Below, in pieces: positions 9,587 through 17,271 of a stretch of DNA of 64,000 nucleotides. The stretch is from Amycolatopsis sp. A133. GTDB lineage: Bacteria; Actinomycetota; Actinomycetes; Mycobacteriales; Pseudonocardiaceae. The stretch lies in contig NZ_JAVHJU010000043.1 in the NCBI RefSeq assembly GCF_031082405.1, positions 62,001 through 126,000 of the forward strand, in the 5' to 3' direction. Below the pieces are notes generated by a model. It worked only from the letters and a program-made list of their open reading frames with translations. It did not search any database and was not told the DNA's origin. The translations under genes were made by a program, and so were the position numbers. Numbering within the stretch: the stretch's first letter is position 1; every line of letters starts with the position of its first letter.

Positions 9587-10386
9587 GGTTTTCCCGCCCC
9601 GGCCGCGACGTCCAGGCGCACCGTGCCGAGCCGGTCGAACTCCGCGACGAAGCGGTCGCCGGGCGCGAGCGGCACGGCCGCGTGCAGCGCCCCCGTCATG
9701 ACCAGCTGGCCGGCGTCCAGGGTGACGCCGTGCTCCCCGAGGGTGTTCGCCAGCCAGGCGACGACGGCGACGGGATCGCCCAGCGCCGCCGCGCCCGCGC
9801 CCGTCGCGACCAGCTCACCGTTGCGGGAGAACGCCATGCCCAGCAGCCGGTAGTCGTCGCCCGGCCCGGCCGGCACCGGGTCCGCCAGCACGACCGCACC
9901 GTTGGAGGCCAGGTCCGCGACGGTGTCGGCGAGCCGGATCCGCCAGTCCGCGATGCGCGAGTCGACGATCTCCAGACCGGCGATGACCTCGCCGAGCGCC
10001 GCGCGGGCCTGCTCGGCCGTGACCCCGGGGCCGCGCAGCGGGGCGGCCAGCCGGAACACGATCTCCGCCTCGACCCGGGGCGCGATGAACTCGCCCAGGT
10101 CGACCCGCGCGCCGTCGGGGTGGATCGTCGACGCCAGCACCGGCCCGTAGTCCGGGGTGCCCACCCCGAGCACGGCCTGCATCGGCTTCGAGGTCAAGCC
10201 CGCCTTGTACCCCACCGCCCGGTCGCCGTCGGCGAGCAGCAGGGTGAGCAGTTCCTGCTGGATCTCGTAGCCCTCCCGCAGGCCCAGCTCCGGGTCCTCG
10301 TCGGTGAAGGGCGCGATGGCGGTACGGGTCGCCCTGGCGGTGTAGAGCGCCTTCGCCCTGGTTCGCGCGACGGTCTCCGCGGTCAT
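9583..10386 (-). CDS. 2-oxopent-4-enoate hydratase family (MhpD/DmpE type)
   Basis: Read from ATG 10386 the protein is 267 aa, the normal size for 2-keto-4-pentenoate hydratases. The metal-site region PRVEAEIVFRL and the internal GYKAGLTSKPMQ segment fit this family. The catabolic reaction adds water to a 2-oxo-4-enoic acid to give the 4-hydroxy-2-oxo acid used by the aldolase. It is reversible in principle, so here it could dehydrate the aldol product to an unsaturated keto acid. The longer open frame upstream to 11427 lies inside the methyltransferase and is not used. The ATG overlaps the methyltransferase stop by 4 bp. Confidence 0.9.
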   Translation of the reverse strand: MTAETVARTRAKALYTARATRTAIAPFTDEDPELGLREGYEIQQELLTLLLADGDRAVGYKAGLTSKPMQAVLGVGTPDYGPVLASTIHPDGARVDLGEFIAPRVEAEIVFRLAAPLRGPGVTAEQARAALGEVIAGLEIVDSRIADWRIRLADTVADLASNGAVVLADPVPAGPGDDYRLLGMAFSRNGELVATGAGAAALGDPVAVVAWLANTLGEHGVTLDAGQLVMTGALHAAVPLAPGDRFVAEFDRLGTVRLDVAAGAGKP

Positions 10387-11363
10387 CGGGTAGCGACCAT
10401 CATGCGGCTGCCCGGCATGCCCAGCGGTGTCGCGGTCACTTCCGCGAAGCCCGCCCGGCGGAACAGAGCGCGCCACTGCTCCTCCGACGGCAGCTCGACG
10501 TTCATCGAGCTCGCGTGCAGATAGGTGAAGAGGGCGCTGAACGCCCGCTCCGCGCCGGTGGCGTAGGGCACCGCGTCGGTGACGATCACGGTGCCGCCGG
10601 GGGCGAGTGACTCCCGGCAGGCCCGCAGCACTCCCTCGGCCACCTCCGGCCGGGCCAGGGTGTCGTGGAGGACGAACCCGGCGTGCACGACGTCGGCGTC
10701 CCGCACCGGCGAGGCGTCCTCGACGAGCGACTCGATCGGCCGGTGCACAACGTCGAGCCGGTCGGCCACCCCGGCCCGCCCGGCCGCCGCGGTGGCCTCC
10801 GCGCAGGCGCCGGCGCTCAGGTCCAGCGCGACACCGGTGCTGCCCGGCAGCTCGGTCAGCAGCCGGACCAGCAGCGCGCCCGCACCCGCACCCAGGTCCA
10901 CGATCCGCCGCGGCTTGCGGCTGCGGATTTCCTCCACCACCCCGGGGTAGAAGCCGTACGACCCGATCCAGCTCGACGACACCGCCACCTTGCGCCCGTC
11001 GCGGCGGTGGCCGGCCGCGGTCGCGGGTTCGCGCAGGATCTCCGCGGCGTGGTCCAGGTAGGGCCGGTTGGCCGTCAGCGACCACGAGACGTAGCCGGCC
11101 CGGTAGCGGCGGCCCGCCATGTCCGCGCCCGGCACGAACTCGCGGGGGTGCGAGCCCGGCTCCAGCAGCCCCGCGGCCAGGAGCGCGCCGGTGAAGGCCG
11201 CGGCTCCCCTGCCGTCCACCCGGCCGTGTTCGGTCACCTCGTCCAAAGTGAACGGACGGCCGCCGTCCAGCAGCCCGGAGAGACCGAGCGCCTCCGCCAT
11301 CTCGAAGAACGCCGCGTACGCGGCCAAGTCGGCCGCCGATTCCCGGTCGTCGATCAGGTTCAT
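10383..11363 (-). CDS. SAM-dependent methyltransferase, class I with N-terminal winged helix
   Basis: This 326-aa protein has an N-terminal helical/winged-helix half of the small-molecule methyltransferase type (FFEMAEALGLSGLLDGG) and a class I SAM-binding motif VDLGAGAGALL near residue 155. Being the first gene of the keto-acid/NRPS operon, it probably methylates an intermediate or the finished residue. The target atom, carbon or oxygen, cannot be told from sequence. It is not closely similar to the MppJ-like enzyme encoded across the divergent promoter region, so two different methylations are expected. Confidence 0.85.
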   Translation of the reverse strand: MNLIDDRESAADLAAYAAFFEMAEALGLSGLLDGGRPFTLDEVTEHGRVDGRGAAAFTGALLAAGLLEPGSHPREFVPGADMAGRRYRAGYVSWSLTANRPYLDHAAEILREPATAAGHRRDGRKVAVSSSWIGSYGFYPGVVEEIRSRKPRRIVDLGAGAGALLVRLLTELPGSTGVALDLSAGACAEATAAAGRAGVADRLDVVHRPIESLVEDASPVRDADVVHAGFVLHDTLARPEVAEGVLRACRESLAPGGTVIVTDAVPYATGAERAFSALFTYLHASSMNVELPSEEQWRALFRRAGFAEVTATPLGMPGSRMMVATR

Positions 11364-11685
11364 GCCCTACTCCCGCGTCCACGCGTCTTCCGGTCTTCGC
11401 CATCATGAGTGGCCGCAATCCCCGCACACGACCGTAATTCCCGCCGTTACGGCGCCGCAGGCGAAGCCGGCGCGCGATCCACCTCGAAACATCCCGGCGG
11501 CACCGTGGTGATCTGCGCTTTTCGCGCCTGCCTTAAAAAGGTGGTTCCGGCGGCCGATGTCGGTGAGGCTGGGCCGACCGCCCGGCCGTGTCCGGTCGCG
11601 GGCCCCTGGTGTGTCGGCAGGATCGTCTGCTCCTCGCCGATTGAAGGAGCACATCAGGCGGAAAAGAATTCCGATGGAGGTAGTC
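11364..11685. promoter_or_regulatory. Divergent promoter region between keto-acid operon and halogenase operon
   Basis: About 320 bp separate the divergently read methyltransferase (start 11363, minus) and halogenase (start 11686, plus). No convincing gene lies here. Both operons must start within it. A small inverted repeat, CCGTAA (11432-11437) and TTACGG (11447-11452) with a 9-nt spacer, could be an operator. No clear -35/-10 pair could be assigned by eye. Confidence 0.55.
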
Positions 11686-11688
11686 GTG
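11676..11688 (+). promoter_or_regulatory. Shine-Dalgarno favouring the GTG start of the halogenase
   Basis: GGAGG at 11676-11680 lies 5 nt before GTG 11686. It begins at the G of the upstream in-frame ATG at 11674, which itself has only a weak upstream purine stretch. This supports GTG 11686 as the initiation codon, giving an N-terminus MPRQVVIVGGG. Starting at ATG 11674 would add four residues. Confidence 0.6.
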
Positions 11689-13233
11689 CCAAGACAGGTG
11701 GTAATCGTCGGAGGCGGAACATCCGGGTGGATGACGGCCTCGTACCTCAAGGCGGCGTTCGGGGACCGGATTTCGGTGACCCTCGTCGAATCCGCCCGGA
11801 TCTCCACCATCGGTGTCGGTGAGGCCACGTTCAGCACGATCCGGCACTTTTTCGACTACCTCGGGCTCGACGAGCGGGAATGGATGCCCGAGTGCAACGC
11901 CAGTTACAAGCTCGGCATCCGGTTCGAGAACTGGCGCGCGCCGGGGCACTCCTTCTACCACCCGTTCGAGCGGGTGCGGGTGGTCGACGGGTTCGGCCTG
12001 ACCGACTGGTGGCTGCAGCTGCGCCCCGGCGACCGGTTCGACCAGGACAGCTTCCTGATGGCCGCGCTGTGCGACGCCGAGCGGTCGCCGCGGTACCTGG
12101 ACGGCACGCTGTTCGAACAGGACTTCGTGGAGCGGGACGGCCAAGGCGGATATCGCACCACCCTGACCGAGCAGCACACCCAGTTCCCCTACGCCTACCA
12201 CTTCGACGCCGCACTGCTGGCCAAGTACCTCACCGGGTACGCCACCCGGCGGGGCGTGCGGCACGTCCTCGACGACGTGGTGGACGTGGCACTGGACGAG
12301 CGCGGCTGGATCGACCACGTGGTGACCCGCGGCTCCGGCGCCCTCCACGGCGACCTGTTCATCGACTGCAGCGGATTCACCGGCCTGCTGCTCAACCGGG
12401 CACTCGGCACGCCGTTCCAGTCCTATCAGGACACTCTGCCCAACGACAGCGCGGTGGCGCTGCGCGTGCCCGTGGACGTGGCTCGCCGGGGCATGCGCCC
12501 GTGCACGACGGCCACCGCGATGGACACCGGCTGGATCTGGACCATCCCGCTGTACGAGCGCATCGGCACCGGGTACGTCTACGCGTCCGACTACTGCTCC
12601 CCCGACGAAGCCGAGCGCACCCTGCGCGAGTTCGTCGGGCCGGCGGCCGACGACCTGGAGGCCAACCACCTGCGGATGCGGGTCGGCCGCAGCCGGGAGT
12701 CCTGGGTGCGCAACTGCGTCGCGATCGGGCTTTCCAGTGGCTTCGTGGAGCCCCTGGAATCGACCGGGATCTTCTTCATCCAGCACGGTGTCGAGCAACT
12801 GGTCAAGCACTTCCCCGGCGACGACTGGGACCCGCGGCTGCGCGACTCCTACAACCGGCGGATCGCCGGCTGCCTGGACGGGGTCCGCGAATTCCTCTGC
12901 CTGCACTACCGCGGCGCCGCCCGGAGCGACAACGCCTACTGGCGGGACACCAAGACCCGGCCGATCCCCGATTCCCTCGCCGAGCGGCTGGAGCAGTGGA
13001 CGGCCAAGCTGCCCGACACCGAAACGATCTGGCCGCACTACCACGGTTTCGAGCCCTACTCCTACGTCTGCATGCTGCTGGGCCTCGGCGGGGTGCCGGT
13101 GCGCCCGCCCGCCGCACTCGGGCTGTTCGACGACACGGGCGCGATCAAGGAGTTCGAGCTGGTCCGCGACCGGGTGAAGGACCTGGTCGAGCGGCTGCCC
13201 AGCCAGCGCGACTACCTCGCGTCGATGCGGTGA
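11686..13233 (+). CDS. Flavin-dependent halogenase (tryptophan-halogenase family)
   Basis: The protein is 515 aa, in the size range of PrnA/RebH enzymes. The FAD motif GGGTSGW is at the N-terminus, and the lysine of YKLGIRFENW (K75 here) matches the catalytic Lys79 of PrnA. MDTGWIWTIPL carries the WxWxIP halogenase signature, and EPLESTGIFFI contains the catalytic Glu (E358). It needs FADH2, probably from the reductase encoded immediately downstream, whose GTG overlaps this stop. The C-terminal pocket segment (HGFEPYSYVCMLLGLG) lacks the FWxNGxYY pattern I recall in free-Trp halogenases, so the substrate may not be tryptophan. It is the first gene of the plus-strand tailoring operon. Confidence 0.92.
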   Translation: MPRQVVIVGGGTSGWMTASYLKAAFGDRISVTLVESARISTIGVGEATFSTIRHFFDYLGLDEREWMPECNASYKLGIRFENWRAPGHSFYHPFERVRVVDGFGLTDWWLQLRPGDRFDQDSFLMAALCDAERSPRYLDGTLFEQDFVERDGQGGYRTTLTEQHTQFPYAYHFDAALLAKYLTGYATRRGVRHVLDDVVDVALDERGWIDHVVTRGSGALHGDLFIDCSGFTGLLLNRALGTPFQSYQDTLPNDSAVALRVPVDVARRGMRPCTTATAMDTGWIWTIPLYERIGTGYVYASDYCSPDEAERTLREFVGPAADDLEANHLRMRVGRSRESWVRNCVAIGLSSGFVEPLESTGIFFIQHGVEQLVKHFPGDDWDPRLRDSYNRRIAGCLDGVREFLCLHYRGAARSDNAYWRDTKTRPIPDSLAERLEQWTAKLPDTETIWPHYHGFEPYSYVCMLLGLGGVPVRPPAALGLFDDTGAIKEFELVRDRVKDLVERLPSQRDYLASMR

Positions 13234-14786
13234 CCGCCGCGGAGCCGGACGTCGACCGGGACACCTTCCGCACACTCATGGCGGGTTTCCCGGCCGGGGT
13301 CGCCGTGATCACCGTCCTGGACGGCGACGGACGGCCGCGGGGCATGACGTGCTCGTCGCTGTGCAGCGTGTCGCTCGAACCACCGACCCTGCTGGTCTGC
13401 CTGCGCCTCGGCAGCCCGACGCTGGCCGCGGTCCGCGAGCGGGGCCGGTTCGCGGTCAACCTGCTGCACCACCGGGCGCGCGCCACCGCGGAGCTGTTCG
13501 CCTCCGGCGCCGCCGACCGGTTCGACCGGGTGCCGTGGCTGGCCGACGACGGCCGGGCCGGCCCGCACCTGAGCGGCGACGCGCACTCCGTCGCCGACTG
13601 CGTGGTCAGCGGCACCGAACGGATCGGCGACCACGAGGTGGTGTTCGGCCGGGTACGGCGGATCGACCGGTTCGCCGGCCCGGCGCCCCTGCTCTACGGA
13701 CTGCGCGGATACGCCGGCTGGCCGGACCGATCCGCTACCGGAGAGGCGCACGGCACGGGCCGGGCGCCGGAAAGGTCTGTCATGACAACCGAAATCCCCG
13801 CGCCCGGCTCGCGGCGGGCGGCCGCCGGCATCTTCAACGCGGCCGTCGCCGCACCGGCCATCGCGGCCGCCTGGGAGCTGGGCGCGCTCGACGAGCTCAA
13901 GGAGTTCGGCCGGCTCGAGATCCCGGCCTTCGCGGCGCGGCACGACCTGCACCTCGGCTCCACCCGGGGCATGTTCGTGGCGCTCGCCGGCGTCGAGGTG
14001 GTCCGGCGGGACGGCGACACCGTCGTCGCCGGCCCGGTTTTCGACGAGGTCTACCAGGCCAAGCCGTTGTTCCACTGGCTGGCGGTGGGCTCGGCGCCGC
14101 TGTTCGCCCGGATGCCGTTCGTGCTGCGCAACGCCAACCGGGTCGGGGACTACTACACGCGGGACGCCCGGGCGATCAGCTTCGCGTCCCGGCAGGCCAA
14201 CACCACGTTCTTCGATCCGGTGTTCTGGTCGGTGGTCGAGGGGCTGGACTTCCCGGTCACGTCGGTGGCCGACCTGGGCTCGGGCAGCGGCGAGCGGCTG
14301 CTCCAGCTGGCCAAGCGCTATCCGGCGGCCAAGGGGATCGGCGTCGAAATCGCCGCACCCGCGCTGGAGCTGTCGACCGGCGAGGCCGCGCAGGCCGGCC
14401 TGGCCGATCGGGTCCGTTTTGTCGAGGCCGATGCGCGGCACCTGACGCCGCGTCCGGAGTTCGCCGACGTCGAGCTGCTCACCTGTTTCATGATGGGCCA
14501 CGACTTCTGGCCCCGGGAGCAGTGCGTCGCCGCTCTGCGCCGGCTGCGCGAGGCGTTTCCCGCCGCCCGCAAACTGGTGCTCGGGGACAACGTGCGCACC
14601 GTCGGCGTACCCGACGACGACATCCCGGTGTTCACGCTGGCGTTCGAACTCGGCCACGCGATGATGGGCGTCTTCGTGCCGACCGAGCAGGAGTGGCTGG
14701 AGGCCTTCGGGGAGGGCGGCTGGGAGTGTTCCGCCGTCCACCACGTCGAAGGCCTGGCGGGCGCCGTCGTGTTCGAGCTGTCGTGA
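13230..14786 (+). CDS. Flavin reductase fused in frame to MppJ-like C-methyltransferase
   Basis: From GTG 13230, overlapping the halogenase TGA, the frame stays open for 518 codons. Residues 1-165 form a short-chain flavin reductase domain of the FMN-binding split-barrel type (FPAGVAVITV, GMTCSSLCSVSLEPP, FAVNLLHH), which would supply reduced flavin to the halogenase. A polar linker of about 20 residues ends in RAPERSV. Residues 185-518 are a complete MppJ-like methyltransferase. No stop codon separates them. Because there is also a good internal ribosome binding site and ATG at 13782, the cell may make a two-domain protein, a separate methyltransferase, or both. The reductase part alone is the usual length for its family. 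The identity of both domains is clear; the fusion is the uncertain part. Confidence 0.75.
   Translation: MTAAEPDVDRDTFRTLMAGFPAGVAVITVLDGDGRPRGMTCSSLCSVSLEPPTLLVCLRLGSPTLAAVRERGRFAVNLLHHRARATAELFASGAADRFDRVPWLADDGRAGPHLSGDAHSVADCVVSGTERIGDHEVVFGRVRRIDRFAGPAPLLYGLRGYAGWPDRSATGEAHGTGRAPERSVMTTEIPAPGSRRAAAGIFNAAVAAPAIAAAWELGALDELKEFGRLEIPAFAARHDLHLGSTRGMFVALAGVEVVRRDGDTVVAGPVFDEVYQAKPLFHWLAVGSAPLFARMPFVLRNANRVGDYYTRDARAISFASRQANTTFFDPVFWSVVEGLDFPVTSVADLGSGSGERLLQLAKRYPAAKGIGVEIAAPALELSTGEAAQAGLADRVRFVEADARHLTPRPEFADVELLTCFMMGHDFWPREQCVAALRRLREAFPAARKLVLGDNVRTVGVPDDDIPVFTLAFELGHAMMGVFVPTEQEWLEAFGEGGWECSAVHHVEGLAGAVVFELS
13782..14786 (+). CDS. MppJ-like alpha-keto acid C-methyltransferase (from internal ATG)
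   Basis: This is the methyltransferase half of the preceding frame read from ATG 13782; GGAAAGG lies about 7 nt upstream. The 334 aa equal the length of MppJ (mannopeptimycin), which beta-methylates phenylpyruvate using SAM and a non-heme iron. Shared landmarks are AAWELGALDEL near the N-terminus, the SAM motif VADLGSGSGER, CFMMGHDFWPRE and ELGHAMMGVF. H240 and H292 align with the MppJ iron ligands His243 and His295 as I recall them. The expected reaction is C3 methylation of an aryl or alkyl 2-oxo acid, followed by amination by the next gene, giving a beta-methyl amino acid for the NRPS. Exact substrate unknown. Confidence 0.85.
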   Translation: MTTEIPAPGSRRAAAGIFNAAVAAPAIAAAWELGALDELKEFGRLEIPAFAARHDLHLGSTRGMFVALAGVEVVRRDGDTVVAGPVFDEVYQAKPLFHWLAVGSAPLFARMPFVLRNANRVGDYYTRDARAISFASRQANTTFFDPVFWSVVEGLDFPVTSVADLGSGSGERLLQLAKRYPAAKGIGVEIAAPALELSTGEAAQAGLADRVRFVEADARHLTPRPEFADVELLTCFMMGHDFWPREQCVAALRRLREAFPAARKLVLGDNVRTVGVPDDDIPVFTLAFELGHAMMGVFVPTEQEWLEAFGEGGWECSAVHHVEGLAGAVVFELS

Positions 14787-14803
14787 AGGCCGAGGAGGGG
14801 GCC

Positions 14804-15877
14804 ATGACCAGGTTCGTCCGGCCCGAGGTCGCCCGGTTGCCGGGATATCCGGCGCCGCCGGCGCGCCCCGCGGTCCAGCTGGCCGGCAACGAGCTGCCGT
14901 GGCCACCGCTGCCCGAAGCGGCGGCGGCCGCGGCGGCCGCCGTCGCCGGGTCCCATCGCTACCCGGCGATGCGCCCCGGGGAGCTGATCACCCGGCTGGC
15001 CCGCCTGACCGGCCTGCCTGCCGGGCAGGTCGCCGTGGGCCCCGGCTCCGGCGCGCTCCTGCAGCACCTCATGGAGGTGGTGTTCGGCGGCAGCGGCAGT
15101 GTGGTGTTCGGCTGGCCTTCGTTCGAGGCGTATCCCGTCCTGGCCACCGTGGCCGGAGCGCGGCCGGTGCCGGTGCCGCTGACCGCCGGCCACGGGCACG
15201 ACCTGGACGCGATGGCGGCGGCTGTCGGCGACGACACCCGGATGGTGCTGCTGTGCAACCCGAACAACCCGACCGGCTCGGTGCTGCACCGGGAGGCTCT
15301 GCTCGAATTTCTGCGGCGGCTGCCTCCGCACGTGCTCGTGGTGCTGGACGAGGCGTACCGGGAGTTCGTCAGCGACCCGGACAGCCCCGACGGGATCGAC
15401 CTCGTCCGCGAGCTCGGGGACGGCGGCAGCCTGGTCAGCCTGCGCACCTTCTCGAAGGCGCACGGCTTGGCCGGGCTGCGGGTCGGCTACTGCGCCGGGC
15501 CGCCCGCGGTGATCGCCGCGCTCGACCGGGCCCAGTTGCCGTTCACCATCACCGCATCGGCCGAAGCGGCGGCACTGGCCAGCTTGGCCGGCCGTGACCA
15601 GGTGGCCGCACGCTGCCGCGACGTACGCGTCGAGCGCGGCCGGGTCCGCGAAACCCTGCGGGCGCACGGGTTCGCCGTACCCGAGTCGCACGGCAACTTC
15701 CTGTGGCTGCCCCTGGCCGGGCGGGCGGGCGCGTTCGCCGCGCACTGCCTGGCCCACGGGGTGCTCGTGCGCCCGTTCCCCGGCGAAGGAGTCCGGACGA
15801 CCATCGGCAGCCGCGCCGACAACAACGTTTTCCTCACCGCGGCCGAGTCCTGGTCGCGGCTGCCCGCCGTGCCTTGA
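14804..15877 (+). CDS. HisC-type PLP aminotransferase
   Basis: The protein is 357 aa. CNPNNPTGS, DEAYREFV and RTFSKAHGLAGLRVGY (PLP lysine K218) place it in the histidinol-phosphate aminotransferase class. ATG 14804 is preceded by a strong GAGGAGGGG; an upstream GTG at 14783 overlaps the methyltransferase stop but would leave the ribosome site inside the gene. Its position right after an MppJ-like methyltransferase suggests amination of the beta-methylated 2-oxo acid. It shares its fold and length with the enzyme at 6387-7481 but differs enough to suggest a distinct substrate. It is the last gene of the operon, followed by a long perfect hairpin. Confidence 0.86.
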   Translation: MTRFVRPEVARLPGYPAPPARPAVQLAGNELPWPPLPEAAAAAAAAVAGSHRYPAMRPGELITRLARLTGLPAGQVAVGPGSGALLQHLMEVVFGGSGSVVFGWPSFEAYPVLATVAGARPVPVPLTAGHGHDLDAMAAAVGDDTRMVLLCNPNNPTGSVLHREALLEFLRRLPPHVLVVLDEAYREFVSDPDSPDGIDLVRELGDGGSLVSLRTFSKAHGLAGLRVGYCAGPPAVIAALDRAQLPFTITASAEAAALASLAGRDQVAARCRDVRVERGRVRETLRAHGFAVPESHGNFLWLPLAGRAGAFAAHCLAHGVLVRPFPGEGVRTTIGSRADNNVFLTAAESWSRLPAVP

Positions 15878-15969
15878 TCCAGGTGAGCGCCGCCTGCCCC
15901 AGAGTCTGCATCGAAGCCGCGAGGGGCAGCCGCCAGGCGCGGAAGACACCAGGGCTGGGAGGGGGCTGG

Positions 15970-16021
15970 GTTGTCGTGAGTGTTTAGGAGGGTTCTAACC
16001 CTCCTAAACACTCACGACAAC
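15970..16021. terminator. Perfect 25-bp hairpin, bidirectional terminator between convergent genes
   Basis: The arms 15970-15994 and 15997-16021 are exact reverse complements with a 2-nt loop. It lies between the plus-strand aminotransferase stop (15877) and the minus-strand regulator stop (16056), the right place for a shared terminator. No U-tract follows, as is common in high-GC actinomycetes. The preceding 15878-15969 shows nothing else. Confidence 0.85.
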
Positions 16022-16055
16022 TGCGGCAGGACCTGAAGCCGGGCTTGGCCGTACT

Positions 16056-16958
16056 TCATGACGGCCGGCATCCCGCGTCGAGGGCGGTGCCGTCGAGCAG
16101 GGCTTTGCCCAGGCGGGTGACGTCGTGCTGCACGGTGTTGCGGTTGCGCCGGGTGGTGATCAGGCCGGCCTGGCGCAGGATCGAGGTGTGCTGGCTGATG
16201 CCGGCCGAGGACATGCGCAGCCGCTCGGCCAGCTCGCCCGTGGACCGGCTGTCGGTGAGTTCCTGCAGCACGGCGGCCCGGGTGCTGCCGACCAGGGCCG
16301 CCAAGGCGCGGTGCCCGGCCTCCGGCGCGTTCCACATCTCCTTCGCGTCGGTGTGGCTCGGCGGGGCGGCGGAAAACACCAGGACCGGGGTCTCCCGGTC
16401 CCGGCCGTCCATGAGCAGCGCGGCCCGGCCCTCGTGCAGGAACAGGGACGGAACGAGCACCAGCCCCCGGCCGTCGAGGTGGATTTCGCCGGTGCGCTCG
16501 CCGGGTATTTCCAGCACCGGCGGTCGCCACCGCACCAAGGGGTGCAGCGTGTCGAGCAGGCGTTCCACCCCGCCGGTCATCGCGAGGCGGCTCCGGGCGT
16601 CGCGTTCGCTTTCCAGGTAGCCGTGGACCCGCGGCCAGAACGGCGAGATCGCGATCGAGCAAAAGGACCGGACCGCCGCCAGCACCTCCTCGCGGCCCAG
16701 GTCGGCTCCGTCGACCGGGGCGCGGCCGGACGACGTCGTTTCGTGCACCAGCCACAGCAGATCGGGCACCGGGCGGACGGACCGCCCGAGCGCGCGGACC
16801 GGGCTCCGGTGGGCGAACCGGCGCCGCCACACCGCAAAAATGCCCGTTCGCGCTTTCGTGAACGAGTCCATCGCAAAAACGGCTTCCCCGGTGATGCCGA
16901 CCGTGGTCGCCATTCTGATCCGCCCGAGGTCCGCCATGGTGAAATGGATCGTCTGCAC
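16056..16958 (-). CDS. ArsR-like winged-helix transcriptional regulator
   Basis: The C-terminal third (STRAAVLQELTDSRSTGELA then SSAGISQHTSILRQAGLI) is a winged helix-turn-helix of the ArsR/HTH_20 type. The N-terminal 200 residues resemble the DUF5937-type region often attached to it. I chose GTG 16958 (MQTIHFTMADL) because GGGGGAG lies just upstream; a TTG at 16985 would add nine residues. The protein is then 300 aa. It lies 61 bp after MbtH on the same strand, so it may be co-transcribed with the antiporter/MbtH genes and could control this cluster. Its ligand is unknown, and no Cys-rich metal site is seen. Confidence 0.82.
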   Translation of the reverse strand: MQTIHFTMADLGRIRMATTVGITGEAVFAMDSFTKARTGIFAVWRRRFAHRSPVRALGRSVRPVPDLLWLVHETTSSGRAPVDGADLGREEVLAAVRSFCSIAISPFWPRVHGYLESERDARSRLAMTGGVERLLDTLHPLVRWRPPVLEIPGERTGEIHLDGRGLVLVPSLFLHEGRAALLMDGRDRETPVLVFSAAPPSHTDAKEMWNAPEAGHRALAALVGSTRAAVLQELTDSRSTGELAERLRMSSAGISQHTSILRQAGLITTRRNRNTVQHDVTRLGKALLDGTALDAGCRPS

Positions 16959-17019
16959 CCGCTCCCCCAGCAAAAGAAAAGACAAACCGGATCGTGGCCC
17001 GTCCGGCGGCGCCGAGACG

Positions 17020-17235
17020 TCAGTCTTGTTGCTGCTCCATGGCGAGAATGAGGCTGCGGGGCCGCATGTCGGTCCAGGTGCGCTCGATGTGGGCCAGGCA
17101 CGCGTCGCGGCGGTCCGGGCCGAAGGCCGTGGTCCAGCCGGCGGGTACCGGGCCGAACGTGGGCCACAGCGAGTACTGGCCCTCGTCGTTCACCAGGGCC
17201 ACGAACTCGCCGTCCGGGTCGTCGAAGGGGTTCAT
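17020..17235 (-). CDS. MbtH-like NRPS adenylation chaperone
   Basis: This 71-aa protein has the full MbtH signature: NPFDDPDGEFVALVNDEGQY, SLWP, VPAGW and the final WTDMRP. MbtH proteins bind the adenylation domains of NRPSs and are often needed for their solubility or activity. This copy is the only one in the window, so it could serve the left NRPS, the right NRPS, or both. It lies 36 bp after the antiporter stop, on the same strand as the RiPP operon rather than inside an NRPS operon. Confidence 0.97.
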   Translation of the reverse strand: MNPFDDPDGEFVALVNDEGQYSLWPTFGPVPAGWTTAFGPDRRDACLAHIERTWTDMRPRSLILAMEQQQD

Positions 17236-17271
17236 GCCATCGCTCCTTTCCGCTCGTTCACCACGCCGACG

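Noticed and set aside
7722..10386. Catabolic aromatic meta-cleavage operon
   Set aside because: Only the lower three enzymes are present, without ring-cleaving dioxygenase or hydrolase, and they are translationally coupled to ACP, LnmK-like and NRPS genes.
11531..11541. CCTTAAAAAGG shared with 37343-37353 as a common regulatory site
   Set aside because: Only two copies in unrelated contexts; a short palindrome can recur by chance.
11403..11837. Small gene in the divergent promoter region
   Set aside because: It overlaps the halogenase start antisense and has no family or ribosome site.
11880..13229. Upstream in-frame extension of the reductase/methyltransferase frame
   Set aside because: It lies wholly inside the halogenase gene in another frame and encodes Arg/Pro-rich nonsense; the overlap start GTG 13230 is the natural one.
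16983..16985. TTG start for the ArsR-type regulator
   Set aside because: GTG 16958 has a better ribosome site and matches the usual N-terminus of this family.
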